Origin: JAJFFW01 sp963922595
GTDB taxonomy: Bacteria; Pseudomonadota; Alphaproteobacteria; Caulobacterales; Parvularculaceae
Reading direction: 5' to 3'
Assembly: GCA_963922595.1 (NCBI GenBank)
Contig: CAWUIM010000037.1
Coordinates: forward strand, 1 to 30,386
DNA: 30,386 nucleotides
In this document: positions 1-8,174 of the stretch, one piece after another
Numbering within the stretch: position 1 is the stretch's first letter
How the letters are laid out: every line of letters starts with the position of its first letter
Program-made: the position numbers and the translations under genes
The notes under the pieces: model-generated
What the model was told of the DNA's origin: nothing
The model's input: the letters and a program-made list of their open reading frames with translations, nothing else
The model's database searches: none

Positions 1-350
1 GCCGGTTTCGCCGCCGCAGCGGCGGCGCCGTTTGGCTTCGGTTTTTCTACCGCAGGCGCAGGCTTCGCCGGTTCCTCGACCGCGGCGCCGGGTTTGATAT
101 TGCCGTCCCCATCCACTTCAAGGCGAATAATGGGCGAGCCCACGGCGACCACTTCACCAATCTTGGGCCCGAGCCAGATGATCTTGCCTTCCACGGGGGA
201 CGGAATTTCCACGGTCGCCTTGTCCGTCATGACGGCGGCGAGCGGCTCGTCCTCTGTGACGTTCTTGCCTTCGTCCACCAGCCATTCGACAAGCTCGGCT
301 TCCGCAACGCCCTCGCCCACATCCGGGAGCTTGATGACAAATTCGCCCAT
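1..350 (-). CDS. Dihydrolipoamide acyltransferase (E2) of branched-chain 2-oxoacid dehydrogenase, N-terminal part only
   Basis: Partial gene: 116 complete codons are visible before it leaves the window at base 1. It starts with ATG at 350-348, three bases after the E1-beta stop, with GGAGAA about eight bases upstream. The N-terminus is a classic lipoyl domain of about 80 residues: LPDVGEG near residue 8, and the lipoyl-lysine turn M-T-D-K-A with Lys44. It is followed by an Ala/Pro/Lys-rich hinge from about residue 90. Such a protein carries the swinging lipoyl arm and transfers the acyl group to CoA in the cytoplasmic E1-E2-E3 complex. Assignment to the branched-chain complex rather than the pyruvate complex comes from the neighbouring E1 subunits. 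The catalytic domain lies outside the window, so substrate class is inferred. Confidence 0.9.
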   Translation of the reverse strand, partial: MGEFVIKLPDVGEGVAEAELVEWLVDEGKNVTEDEPLAAVMTDKATVEIPSPVEGKIIWLGPKIGEVVAVGSPIIRLEVDGDGNIKPGAAVEEPAKPAPAVEKPKPNGAAAAAAKP

Positions 351-353
351 GGA

Positions 354-1382
354 TCAGTTCTCCATCACTTTTTTCAGCGCCTCGCCCACGCGCGCGGGCC
401 CCGGGAAATACTCCCATTCATGCGCATGCGGATAAGGCGTGTCCCAACCGGTGACGCGGATGATCGGCGCTTCTAGATGATAAAAGCAGCTTTCCATCAC
501 GATCGCCATGAGCTCCGCGCCGTAGCCGCAGGTGCGCGTCGCTTCATGGACGACAACGCAGCGGCCAGTCTTGCGCACGCTTTCCTCAATCGCCTCGAGG
601 TCGAGCGGCAATAAAGTGCGAAGGTCGAGAATTTCCGCGTCGACGCCCGTTTCTTCCGCCGCCGCCTGCGCCACATAAACCATGGTGCCGTAGGCGAGCA
701 CGGTAACATCCGAGCCTTCACGGCGCGTCGCCGCCTTGCCGAGTTCGATTGAATAATGCCCCTCCGGCACCTCCCCGAGATCGTGTTTGGACCAGGGCGT
801 AATCGGCCGGTCGTGATGACCGTCAAAGGGTCCGTTGTAGAGCCGCTTTGGCTCTAGGAACATCACCGGGTCATTGTCTTCAATAGAGGCGATCAGCAAC
901 CCTTTCGCATCATAAGGGTTGGAAGGCACCACGGTTTTGAGGCCAGCCACATGCGCGAACAACGCTTCCGGGCTCTGCGAGTGCGTCTGCCCGCCGAAGA
1001 TGCCGCCGCCCGTGGGCATGCGCACGGTCATCGGGGCCGTGAAATCGCCGTTGGAGCGATAGCGGATGCGTGCGGCCTCTTGCGTAAGTTGATCGTACCC
1101 CGGGTACATATAGTCCGCAAACTGAATTTCAGCGCATGGCCTCAGGCCGTAACTCGCCATGCCGATCGCGGCGCCGACAATGCCGCTTTCATTGATCGGC
1201 GTATCGAAGCAGCGGTGCTTGCCGTATTTTTCCTGAAGCCCCTGCGTGCAGCGGAATACGCCGCCGAAATAACCCACATCTTCGCCAAAGACGACCACAT
1301 TGTCGTCCTTGCCCATCATCACGTCCATCGCATCGCGGATGGACTCGATCATTGTCATGCGTTTCATGTCAGCCATGGTCAC
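354..1382 (-). CDS. 2-oxoisovalerate dehydrogenase E1 subunit beta
   Basis: Beta subunit of the thiamine-diphosphate E1 heterotetramer that decarboxylates branched-chain 2-oxoacids (from Val, Leu, Ile) and hands the acyl group to E2. It has 342 codons from GTG at 1382, which overlaps the E1-alpha stop as GTGA, or 340 from ATG at 1376; both are plausible. Visible family marks: an N-terminal segment with ESIRDAMDVMM and VVVFGEDVGYFGGVF (ThDP-binding half with the conserved Glu), then GMASYGLRPCAEIQFADY, and a C-terminal transketolase-like domain with LRTLLPLDLEAI and GRCVVVHEA. Length matches the family (about 340). It sits between E1-alpha and E2 with a four-base overlap upstream and a three-base gap downstream, so translational coupling is likely. 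A pyruvate or acetoin complex is the alternative; overall similarity favours the branched-chain type. Confidence 0.92.
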   Translation of the reverse strand: MTMADMKRMTMIESIRDAMDVMMGKDDNVVVFGEDVGYFGGVFRCTQGLQEKYGKHRCFDTPINESGIVGAAIGMASYGLRPCAEIQFADYMYPGYDQLTQEAARIRYRSNGDFTAPMTVRMPTGGGIFGGQTHSQSPEALFAHVAGLKTVVPSNPYDAKGLLIASIEDNDPVMFLEPKRLYNGPFDGHHDRPITPWSKHDLGEVPEGHYSIELGKAATRREGSDVTVLAYGTMVYVAQAAAEETGVDAEILDLRTLLPLDLEAIEESVRKTGRCVVVHEATRTCGYGAELMAIVMESCFYHLEAPIIRVTGWDTPYPHAHEWEYFPGPARVGEALKKVMEN

Positions 1383-2611
1383 ACCCCGGCTTCCTGACGC
1401 TGGCGGCGCAAATGTTCGGGCGTCACCTCATAAACGTCCTCAAACATCTCACGCGGTGAAGAATGCGGGCCGGTGTGAAGCGTGCCTTGCTCTTCGGCCG
1501 CCTTCTGAGTTTGAACGATCATGCTCTCTATTTCCGCTTTCGCCTGCGTGTGGCGCTCCTCCGACCAGAGACCTTTTTTGATCAGATGATTTTTCATGCG
1601 CTCGACCGGATCGCCCAGCGGCCAGACGTCGCTCTCTTCTTTCGGACGGTAAGCCGACGGATCGTCCGACGTAGAGTGGGCGCCGACGCGGTAAGTCACA
1701 TGTTCAATGAGGGTCGGCCCGAGGCCGCGGCGCGCACGGTCGATCGCCCACTTTGAGACAGCGTACACCGCCAGATAATCATTGCCGTCGACGCGTAAGG
1801 AAGGAATGCCGAAGCCGAGACCGCGTGAGGCGAATGTCGCCGCTTTGCCGCGCGCAATTCCCTGAAACGTGGAGATCGCCCATTGATTATTGACGATGTT
1901 CAAAACGACCGGCGCGCGATAACACGAGGCGAAAACAAGCGCGGAATGGAAATCCGATTCCGCCGTCGATCCGTCGCCAATCCACCCGGCCGCGATGCGT
2001 GTGTCGCCTTTGATCGCGGACGCCATCGCCCAACCGACGGCTTGAATGAATTGCGTCGCAAGGTTGCCCGAGATCGTGAAGAAACCTTTTTCCTTTGACG
2101 AATACATGATCGGCAGCTGACGGCCCTTCAATGGGTCGCCGGCGTTGGAATAGACCTGATTCATCATGTCGAGGATCGGATAATCCGTCGCCAGCAACAG
2201 CCCCTGTTGGCGATAGGTGGGGAAGTTCATGTCCCCTTCTTCCAGCGCCACGCGGAAGGCCGTGGCGATCGCTTCTTCGCCGAGACATTGCATGTAGAAA
2301 CTGGTCTTGCCCTGCCGCTGCGCCATCTGCATGCGGGCGTCATAGGCGCGCACCGTCATCATATGGCGCAGACCTTCGACCGCTTGTTCATCGGTCAATA
2401 AGTTCGCCCACGGACCAACGGCGTCACCGTCACGGTTTAACACTCGAATGATCGGATAGGCGAGATCGCGAATGTCTTCCGCTTCCACATCGATCGGCGG
2501 CCGATCCACTTCGCCGGCCTTGGCGATCTGCACGTCGCTGTAATCCGGCGTGTCGCCCGGTCTGAATTCCGGTTCGGGAACATAAAGGCGTAGCGGCGGC
2601 GTCTCGCTCAT
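1379..2611 (-). CDS. 2-oxoisovalerate dehydrogenase E1 subunit alpha
   Basis: Alpha subunit of the branched-chain E1 component, 410 residues. I chose ATG at 2611 because GGAGGAGAG lies seven bases upstream; the frame is open a further eight codons without a better site. The ThDP-binding motif is visible as GDGSTAESDFHS, followed about 20 residues later by NIVNNQWAIS. The C-terminal YRVGAHSTSDDPSAYR segment matches the loop that eukaryotic enzymes phosphorylate. The long N-terminal arm (LYVPEPEFRPGDTPDYSD) is typical of bacterial branched-chain E1-alpha and is absent from pyruvate E1-alpha. First gene of an E1-alpha, E1-beta, E2 operon on the minus strand; an E3 gene is not seen here. Role: catabolism of branched-chain amino acids and supply of branched acyl-CoA primers. 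Confidence 0.93.
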   Translation of the reverse strand: MSETPPLRLYVPEPEFRPGDTPDYSDVQIAKAGEVDRPPIDVEAEDIRDLAYPIIRVLNRDGDAVGPWANLLTDEQAVEGLRHMMTVRAYDARMQMAQRQGKTSFYMQCLGEEAIATAFRVALEEGDMNFPTYRQQGLLLATDYPILDMMNQVYSNAGDPLKGRQLPIMYSSKEKGFFTISGNLATQFIQAVGWAMASAIKGDTRIAAGWIGDGSTAESDFHSALVFASCYRAPVVLNIVNNQWAISTFQGIARGKAATFASRGLGFGIPSLRVDGNDYLAVYAVSKWAIDRARRGLGPTLIEHVTYRVGAHSTSDDPSAYRPKEESDVWPLGDPVERMKNHLIKKGLWSEERHTQAKAEIESMIVQTQKAAEEQGTLHTGPHSSPREMFEDVYEVTPEHLRRQRQEAGV

Positions 2612-2616
2612 CCGGT

Positions 2617-2625
2617 CTCTCCTCC
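2617..2625 (-). promoter_or_regulatory. Shine-Dalgarno site fixing the E1-alpha start
   Basis: On the minus strand this reads GGAGGAGAG, an almost ideal ribosome binding site five to seven bases before the ATG at 2611. It decides between that start and the in-frame ATG at 2635, which lies upstream of the site. Confidence 0.75.
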
Positions 2626-2673
2626 ACGGCGCCATGGATTAACGGCGCGCATTGTTCTTGTTATCCGCCCCTT

Positions 2674-2702
2674 GTGTAGTCGCAGCGCCGTCGCTCTGGC
2701 AA
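2674..2702 (-). promoter_or_regulatory. Possible sigma-70-type promoter of the dehydrogenase operon
   Basis: Minus strand: TTGCCA (2702-2697) and CTACAC (2679-2674) are separated by exactly 17 bases and lie about 60 bases before the E1-alpha start. The -10 element is a weak match to the alphaproteobacterial consensus, so this is only a candidate. The rest of the 2612-2828 gap shows only a short CCGGT/ACCGG dyad near 2764-2777 and nothing else I can name. Confidence 0.3.
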
Positions 2703-2828
2703 TGGCCGCCAGGCCCGCGCTTCAGCCTTTAAAATCAGGCGTTTACCATGCGTTTGGCCGATTCCGGTGAAAACCGGCGCCAAAGCACGGCCGATATCAG
2801 AATGTCTCAATCACGCGACGAAAATTAG

Positions 2829-4472
2829 TCACTTATCGCCGAGCAGCGACGGCGAAATTTTATACACATTTATCGCTTTTTCGCGGCTGACGAAGCCCTT
2901 CTTTACATCGGCGACAACCTTGACGAAGTCGCGTTCTTCAGGCGCGCCGATGCCGCCGCCGCCAGCGGTTTCGATCACGAGCCGTTTTCCGCCGGGAATG
3001 ACGTCGCGGCCCATGCCTTTTAGAGGCATTCCATCGGACAAAGCCACGGCGCCGCACGCGCCGTCGCCGCCGCCGTCCCGGCCGCGCGGCGGATGATGAA
3101 TGCGGTCGAACATTTTCGAGGCGATCATGTCGGCGCCCTTCGCATGCTCGAACGCCATCACCTGCCCCAAGCCGCCGCGATGGCGCCCGGCCCCGCCTGT
3201 GTCGCAGCGAAATTCTTTTCGCCACATAACAATCGGCGCAGAGACTTCGTTGATCTCAACCGGCGTATTCTTAACGCCGGAGGGAAAGGCCGTACACGAC
3301 AGACCGTCCTTTTCAGGCCGCGCCCCGGCGCCGCCCGTATAAAAGGGATTGATGAGAAACGGCTCGTCCCCAGCGCGATTGCGCAATACGGGAAGATAAA
3401 GCGACGACGTTCCTTCCGCCGGCGTGCGCTCGGGGATCGCCTGCGACAGGGCGCCGAGCACGACATCCGGCAACATTTGCCCGATCACATGGCGCGAGGA
3501 GACCGCTGCAGGCCGTTGCGCATTCAAGATCGTCGTCTCCGGCGCAGTCACGCGCACCGGCGCGAGCGAGCCCGCATTGTTTGGAACCTGATTGCCGATA
3601 ACGCACCGCGCGCCGAAAGAGGCGTAAGCCTGCGTGTAGGTGTGCGGCACATTCACGCCGCGGGCGCTTGGCGGCGACGTGCCGTCGAAGCTGATGTCGA
3701 GGCCGCTATCGGAGATTTGCACCTGGCAACAGAGATCAATCGGCGCATCATAGCCATCGATGCGCATCTCGTAGGCGTAGGTCCCATGCGGCAGGGCGCT
3801 GATCTCCTGAAGCATCGCCGCGCGCGAGTGTTCGATGATTTGCGCGCCAGCCGCCTCAAGATCGTCGAGCCCGAATTCATCCAGCGTCTCAAGAAGCCGC
3901 ATGGCGCCGGCGCGGTTGCAGGCCGCGAGCGAGTAAAGATCGCCCTCCGCCGCCGCCGGATCACGCACATTCGCGGCAATGATCTGGAACAGCGTTTCAT
4001 TGCGTTCACCTTGCGCGAATAAATGACTAACCGGGATTAAAATCCCCTCTTCAAAGACCTCATGGGCGTCGGGGCCGAACCCAAGTCCGCCCACATCGGC
4101 GATATGGGAGGTCGCGGCGAAGAGGCCAATTGCAGCGCCATTGCGGAACACCGGCGTGACGACGGTGAAATCATTGAGATGGCCAGTGCCCTCCCACGGA
4201 TCGTTCGTCACAAGAACATCGCCCTCGCGCAGCGTGTCGATCGGGAATTTCTTCAAGAAAACGCTGACGGACGCGGCCATGGCGTTCACATGGCCCGGCG
4301 TACCGGTGACCGCCTGTGCGAGCATTTCCCCCTTACGATTGAAAACGCCCGCCGAGAGATCGCCAGCCTCGCGCACTGTTGTCGAAAACGCCGTCCGGAT
4401 GAGCGTTTGCGCCTGTTCCTCCACCACGGAAATCAAGCGGTTCCAAATGAGCGTCAGGGTCATCTGGTCCAT
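2829..4472 (-). CDS. Hydantoinase B / oxoprolinase family protein (HyuB-like)
   Basis: 547 residues, the usual size of the B subunit of ATP-dependent hydantoinase, oxoprolinase and carboxylase families. Recognisable marks: the N-terminal IWNRLISVVEEQAQTLIRTAFS, then TPGHVNAM (His61), VTNDPWEGTGHLND (90-101) and, near the C-terminus, the glycine-rich GGAGRHRGGLGQVMAFE and ETAGGGGIGAPEERD. In this family the B subunit works with HyuA to hydrolyse cyclic imides or 5-oxoproline, or to carboxylate ketones, at the expense of ATP. Here it follows the hyuA-like gene after four bases, so the two probably form one enzyme. The true substrate cannot be read from sequence. Last gene of the SDR-HyuA-HyuB operon. 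Confidence 0.9.
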   Translation of the reverse strand: MDQMTLTLIWNRLISVVEEQAQTLIRTAFSTTVREAGDLSAGVFNRKGEMLAQAVTGTPGHVNAMAASVSVFLKKFPIDTLREGDVLVTNDPWEGTGHLNDFTVVTPVFRNGAAIGLFAATSHIADVGGLGFGPDAHEVFEEGILIPVSHLFAQGERNETLFQIIAANVRDPAAAEGDLYSLAACNRAGAMRLLETLDEFGLDDLEAAGAQIIEHSRAAMLQEISALPHGTYAYEMRIDGYDAPIDLCCQVQISDSGLDISFDGTSPPSARGVNVPHTYTQAYASFGARCVIGNQVPNNAGSLAPVRVTAPETTILNAQRPAAVSSRHVIGQMLPDVVLGALSQAIPERTPAEGTSSLYLPVLRNRAGDEPFLINPFYTGGAGARPEKDGLSCTAFPSGVKNTPVEINEVSAPIVMWRKEFRCDTGGAGRHRGGLGQVMAFEHAKGADMIASKMFDRIHHPPRGRDGGGDGACGAVALSDGMPLKGMGRDVIPGGKRLVIETAGGGGIGAPEERDFVKVVADVKKGFVSREKAINVYKISPSLLGDK

Positions 4473-4476
4473 CGGC

Positions 4477-6543
4477 TCACCCCTCTTTCCGTATCATGAC
4501 AATATGCCCGTCGCCATTGATCGACGCATCGAAAGGCGAGGTGACGACGCTTGTTGTCTGCGCCTCGACGATCAGCGCCGGTCCGGGCATTTGCGCGCCG
4601 GGGCGCAGGGAAGCGCGCTCGTAGACATCGTAGTCAGTCCAGGCTTGCGCCGCCGGATCGAACACTTTTCTAACGCTTGCGCGCGCAGCGGCGAACGGCG
4701 ACGGCGCCGGGGCCGCCTCAAGCGACCGCGCCGCGCCGGATAATGACAATGACCAGGTCAGCGCCTCAATCGGTACTGATGGAATCGTGCGGCCGTAAAG
4801 CGTCTCATAGGCCGCTTCAAAGCCTTCCCTTAAGCGGCTGCGCAGAGACCCAGCGCCGTCAGCGATCGCAACCGGGATTTCGTAGCCCTGCCCCGCATAG
4901 CGCATCAGGACGCGCCATTCTTCGCTTAAGGCCTCGCCGTCGCTCGCGGCTTCAACGATCGGCGCCGCCTCATCGCGCATCTCGCGAAATAACGCGTCAA
5001 TGACCAGTTCATCGAGCATATCAATACCCATGGGCCGTGAGCGGACGACTTCATAAGCGGGCGGCGCCAGCAGAAAACCAACTGCGGAACCGACGCCGGC
5101 GTCCGCGGGAATGATGATTTGCTTCACGCCAAGCTTCTCGCCGACCCGCGCCGCGTGAAGCGGCGCCGCGCCGCCAAAGGCGACCATGGTGCGGGCCGCA
5201 ATGTCTTTGCCCTGTTCGACACCGTGGGCCCGGGCCGCCGCCGCCATGTTTTCATCGACAACTTCGCAAAGCGCAAAGGCGGCTTTGTCCTCAGGCAATT
5301 TCAGCGAACGGCCGAGCGTGTCGATGATGGAAAGCCGCGCGGCGCTCTCATCAATCGCGAATGCGCCGCCTGCGAAACGTTCCGGCGCGATTTTGCCGCT
5401 CGCGACATCGGCGTCCGTCACCGTGGCGCGCACGCCGCCGCGCCCGTAGCAAGCAGGACCGGGCTCGGATCCCGCGCTTTCCGGCCCCACCTGAATGCGG
5501 CCCAGCGTATCGACGCTCGCGAGCGAACCGCCGCCGGCGCCGATTTCCACCATCTCGATGACAGGGATCAGGACGGGAATGCCGGACCCCTTCTTAAACC
5601 GATAGGAACGATCGACCTCGAAGGTGCGCGCCGTAGACGGACGATAGTCGTCCACAAGACAGAGTTTCGCGGTGGTGCCCCCCATATCGAATGAAAGAAG
5701 CGCGCGGGCCGCGATTTGCTCCGCGATGCCTGCCGCCAGAACCGCGCCGCCAGCGGGACCGGATTCAACAAGTCGGATCGGAAAGCGTGCAGCTGTTTCC
5801 ACCGAGGCCAGCCCGCCGCCGGAGGTCATCAATAAAAAGGCGCAGGCAAAGCCCTGCTCTTTCAACATTTTTTCGAGCCGCTTCAGATATTGCTCCATCA
5901 GCGGGCGCACATAGGCGTTCGCGACCGCCGTTGAGAAGCGTTCATATTCGCGAATTTCCGGGGCCACTTCGCTCGCCAGCGTAATCGACAAATCCGGGAA
6001 CGCTTCCGCCACAATTTCAGCGGTTCGCATTTCATGGGCCTTATTCGCGTAGGCGTGGAGAAAGCCGATTGCGACGCTCTCCACGCCCTCGCGCTCCAGA
6101 ACCGGCAGACAGGCGCGCACGCTCTCTTCGTCAAGCGGCAGCAGGACGTCGCCATCTTTATTCATCCGTTCACGAACAGGCAGCCGCAGCCAGCGGGGCG
6201 TAAGCGGTTCCGGCCGGTCTATGTTAATGTCGTATTGCTCGAAGCGATTTTCCTGCGCCATCTCTATGACGTCGCGATGGCCTTCGGTCGTCAAAAACGC
6301 CGTCTTGGCGCCGCGCCGTTCGATCAACGCGTTCGTCGCCAAGGTGGTGCCGTGAATGATGACGCCGATGTCGCCGGGACCGAGGTCGGCTTTGGCGAGC
6401 GCCTCCGCAACGCCGGTCATGACGCCCTCTTCAGGGGCGCGAGGCGTGGTCAGCGTCTTCGCCGTGATCCGGCGCCCAGCATGATCAAGCGCCACGTCCG
6501 TGAAGGTTCCGCCGATATCGACGGCTAGGCGGGCCTTAGTCAT
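4477..6543 (-). CDS. Hydantoinase A / oxoprolinase family protein (HyuA-like)
   Basis: 688 residues, full length for the A subunit. It has the actin/ASKHA-type ATP-binding marks: DIGGTFTD at residues 9-16 and DMGGTTAK at about 286-293, plus HGTTLATNALIERRGAKTA. A Gly-rich EIGAGGGSLASVD and a GPGPACYGRGG-like segment (seen as SEPGPACYGRGG) are also typical. Together with the B subunit it would phosphorylate and open a cyclic amide or activate a ketone for carboxylation. Its start ATG (6543) overlaps the stop of the SDR gene by eight bases, and HyuB starts four bases after its end, so the three genes are co-translated. Subfamily (N-methylhydantoinase, oxoprolinase, acetophenone or acetone carboxylase) is undecided. 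Confidence 0.92.
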   Translation of the reverse strand: MTKARLAVDIGGTFTDVALDHAGRRITAKTLTTPRAPEEGVMTGVAEALAKADLGPGDIGVIIHGTTLATNALIERRGAKTAFLTTEGHRDVIEMAQENRFEQYDINIDRPEPLTPRWLRLPVRERMNKDGDVLLPLDEESVRACLPVLEREGVESVAIGFLHAYANKAHEMRTAEIVAEAFPDLSITLASEVAPEIREYERFSTAVANAYVRPLMEQYLKRLEKMLKEQGFACAFLLMTSGGGLASVETAARFPIRLVESGPAGGAVLAAGIAEQIAARALLSFDMGGTTAKLCLVDDYRPSTARTFEVDRSYRFKKGSGIPVLIPVIEMVEIGAGGGSLASVDTLGRIQVGPESAGSEPGPACYGRGGVRATVTDADVASGKIAPERFAGGAFAIDESAARLSIIDTLGRSLKLPEDKAAFALCEVVDENMAAAARAHGVEQGKDIAARTMVAFGGAAPLHAARVGEKLGVKQIIIPADAGVGSAVGFLLAPPAYEVVRSRPMGIDMLDELVIDALFREMRDEAAPIVEAASDGEALSEEWRVLMRYAGQGYEIPVAIADGAGSLRSRLREGFEAAYETLYGRTIPSVPIEALTWSLSLSGAARSLEAAPAPSPFAAARASVRKVFDPAAQAWTDYDVYERASLRPGAQMPGPALIVEAQTTSVVTSPFDASINGDGHIVMIRKEG

Positions 6544-7318
6544 TCACTGGCACCGTATAATTAAGCGCGCTGCGCCCGCCATCCGGAAAAATCGTTTGCC
6601 CGGTGATGTAGGATGCGAGTTCGCTTGCAAGGAAGAGCGCAACGCCGGCGATTTCCTCCGGCTCACCGACGCGCCCAAGCGGCGTGCGCGAGAGAATTTT
6701 CCGCCGCGCCGTCTCATCATGCATCACCACTTTCAAAATGTCGGTCATGATAGAGCCAGGGCCAATCGCGTTGACGCGAATTCCGTGCTCAGCAAGGCCA
6801 AGCGCGGCTGCTTTCGTCAATTGCTGCAAGCCGCCTTTTGACGTCACATACGCCACCTGATCGGGGATCGCTAACACTGAGTTCAGCGATGACATGTTGA
6901 TGATCGCGCCCTTAACGCCCGCCTCAACCATATGCTTGGAAACCATCTGGGTAAGGACGAAGTAGCTGCGCAAATTGACGCGCAACACTCGGTCGAATTC
7001 ATCCGGGTCGAGATCGAGGATTGACCCTTTGGCGATCACGCCGGCGTTGTTGATCAGAACATCAACGGCGCCAAATTTCTTTTCCGCCGCGCCGAGCGCC
7101 TGGCGGCACGCTGCATCGTCGGCAACATCACAGACGACGCTCATAACCTTTGCGCCCGTCTCAGTTGCGATCGCCTTTTCCGCCTCTTGTAACTTGCCGG
7201 CGTCGATATCCGTCATCACGATGTCCCCGCCCGCTTTCGCGAAAGTGCGCGCACACGCTGCGCCAATTCCGGCAGCCGCACCGGTGATGAAAATGGTCTT
7301 GTTGGTGAAATCGATCAT
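6536..7318 (-). CDS. Short-chain dehydrogenase/reductase (SDR family, classical)
   Basis: 260 residues. Rossmann motif TGAAAGIG at 12-19, acidic Asp36 after strand 2 (suggesting NAD rather than NADP), NNAG at 90-93, catalytic Ser144, Tyr157 and Lys161 in the YVTSK context, and a C-terminal PDGG segment. Such enzymes oxidise or reduce a secondary alcohol/ketone in the cytoplasm. I chose ATG at 7318 because it places the first strand at the normal distance; an ATG ten codons upstream has no ribosome binding site. It leads the operon with the two hydantoinase-like genes and its stop overlaps the hyuA start. It could oxidise an alcohol to the ketone or cyclic compound that HyuAB then processes, but that order is inferred from gene context only. 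Confidence 0.9.
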   Translation of the reverse strand: MIDFTNKTIFITGAAAGIGAACARTFAKAGGDIVMTDIDAGKLQEAEKAIATETGAKVMSVVCDVADDAACRQALGAAEKKFGAVDVLINNAGVIAKGSILDLDPDEFDRVLRVNLRSYFVLTQMVSKHMVEAGVKGAIINMSSLNSVLAIPDQVAYVTSKGGLQQLTKAAALGLAEHGIRVNAIGPGSIMTDILKVVMHDETARRKILSRTPLGRVGEPEEIAGVALFLASELASYITGQTIFPDGGRSALNYTVPVND

Positions 7319-7373
7319 AGGACGGTCTTCTCGGAGGTTTGGTAGCATGATTTACGCGGCGGCGAGACAATGC

Positions 7374-7401
7374 ACTATATTTTTAGAGTTGACCCCTTTA
7401 A
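7374..7401 (-). promoter_or_regulatory. Possible promoter of the SDR-hyuA-hyuB operon
   Basis: Minus strand: TTAAAG (7401-7396) and TATAGT (7379-7374) separated by 16 bases, about 55 bases before the SDR start. The word TCAACTCTA (7392-7384), repeated in the promoter region of the acyltransferase gene, falls in the spacer, where a bound repressor would block RNA polymerase. Candidate only. Confidence 0.35.
7384..7392 (+). promoter_or_regulatory. Candidate TetR half-site TAGAGTTGA
   Basis: Nine bases identical to the reverse complement of 8108-8116, which lies inside the perfect palindrome at 8101-8118. This copy lies between the divergent tetR and SDR genes and has no matching second arm, so it is a half-site at best. 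Confidence 0.35.
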
Positions 7402-7410
7402 TTGAACCCC

Positions 7411-8019
7411 ATGGCGACCAAAACGTCCTCTCCTGCGCTGTCGCGCCGCGAACGCAAGAAATCCGAAACACGGGCGCGGATTCTGAGCGCCGCCTTCGAG
7501 CTCATGACCGAGCGCGGTTATGACAATGTGAAAATCGGTGAAATCGCCGAACGCGCGGATGTGGCGAACGCGACGTTCTTTCTGCATTTCCCCACGAAAG
7601 CCGCACTTGTCAGCGCCTTCAACGAACAGGTGGCCGAGAAAATCGTCGAGCGCCTTGGCGAATTCGATCTTGGCGCCGTGGAACAGCTCGAACTGCTTCG
7701 GGCGATCTTGCTTGACGAATGGAGCCGTCACGCCGACCTGCTCCGGCAGATCGTCATCGACGCCGCAGCGCAAGACCAAAAGGCGTTCTCCGACACCAGC
7801 GCCAGCCTGATTGCGCTCGTCGAAGATATTGTCCGCAAAGGACAGGCGGCCGGCGATTTTTCCAAAGCGTTCGACGCCGACATTGTCGCCCAGAGCCTGC
7901 TCGCAAGTTGGCGCGCCGCGACCCTGAACTGGGCGATCCATGGCGACGCGGAACGGGCGCGCGCCGCAAATCGACAAACGCTGGACTTGATTCTTCAGGG
8001 CGTCTCGCCCCGCAAATAA
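7411..8019 (+). CDS. TetR/AcrR family transcriptional regulator
   Basis: 202 residues from ATG at 7411; a TTG three codons upstream is a less likely start and neither has a strong ribosome binding site. The N-terminal 65 residues form the TetR helix-turn-helix: RARILSAAFELMTERGYDNVKIGEIAERADVANATFFLHFPTKAAL. The C-terminal ligand domain is unremarkable and its effector is unknown. The gene is divergent from the SDR-hyuA-hyuB operon (92 bases apart) and convergent in direction with, and 155 bases before, the acyltransferase gene. TetR proteins usually repress a neighbouring gene. The shared word at 7384-7392 and 8108-8116 fits control of both neighbours, but this is inference. Confidence 0.9.
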   Translation: MATKTSSPALSRRERKKSETRARILSAAFELMTERGYDNVKIGEIAERADVANATFFLHFPTKAALVSAFNEQVAEKIVERLGEFDLGAVEQLELLRAILLDEWSRHADLLRQIVIDAAAQDQKAFSDTSASLIALVEDIVRKGQAAGDFSKAFDADIVAQSLLASWRAATLNWAIHGDAERARAANRQTLDLILQGVSPRK

Positions 8020-8080
8020 CCCCTAATACGTTGAAAATTAGCCATTTTTTACGGCGCGATCGGATGTTCGCCGGCTGAAA

Positions 8081-8095
8081 TATTGCGTCGCAATA
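8081..8095. promoter_or_regulatory. Perfect 15-base palindrome (candidate operator)
   Basis: TATTGCG, one central T, CGCAATA: seven-base arms with no mismatch, in an AT-rich region 80 bases before the acyltransferase start. Shape and size suit a dimeric helix-turn-helix repressor. It differs in sequence from the palindrome at 8101-8118, so two different regulators may act here. Confidence 0.5.
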
Positions 8096-8100
8096 ATTTT

Positions 8101-8118
8101 ACTAGACTCAACTCTAGT
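8101..8118. promoter_or_regulatory. Perfect inverted repeat ACTAGA-N6-TCTAGT (candidate operator)
   Basis: Six-base arms around CTCAAC. It lies seven bases upstream of a possible -10 element TATTAT (8125-8130), so it would cover the -35 region and spacer. Its right half contains TCAACTCTA, found in reverse complement at 7384-7392 beside tetR. This makes it the best candidate operator of the adjacent TetR regulator. Confidence 0.5.
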
Positions 8119-8174
8119 TTTAGATATTATCTCGCCAAAATAGCAAAAAACAAATCAATGGCGAGGAGAGAACC

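Noticed and set aside
3093..4022. Open frame of 309 codons on the plus strand, opposite hyuB.
   Set aside because: Arg/His-rich composition typical of antisense frames; hyuB on the other strand has clear family motifs.
7346..7348. Upstream ATG ten codons before the chosen SDR start.
   Set aside because: No ribosome binding site, and the Rossmann strand would be displaced from its normal place close to the N-terminus.
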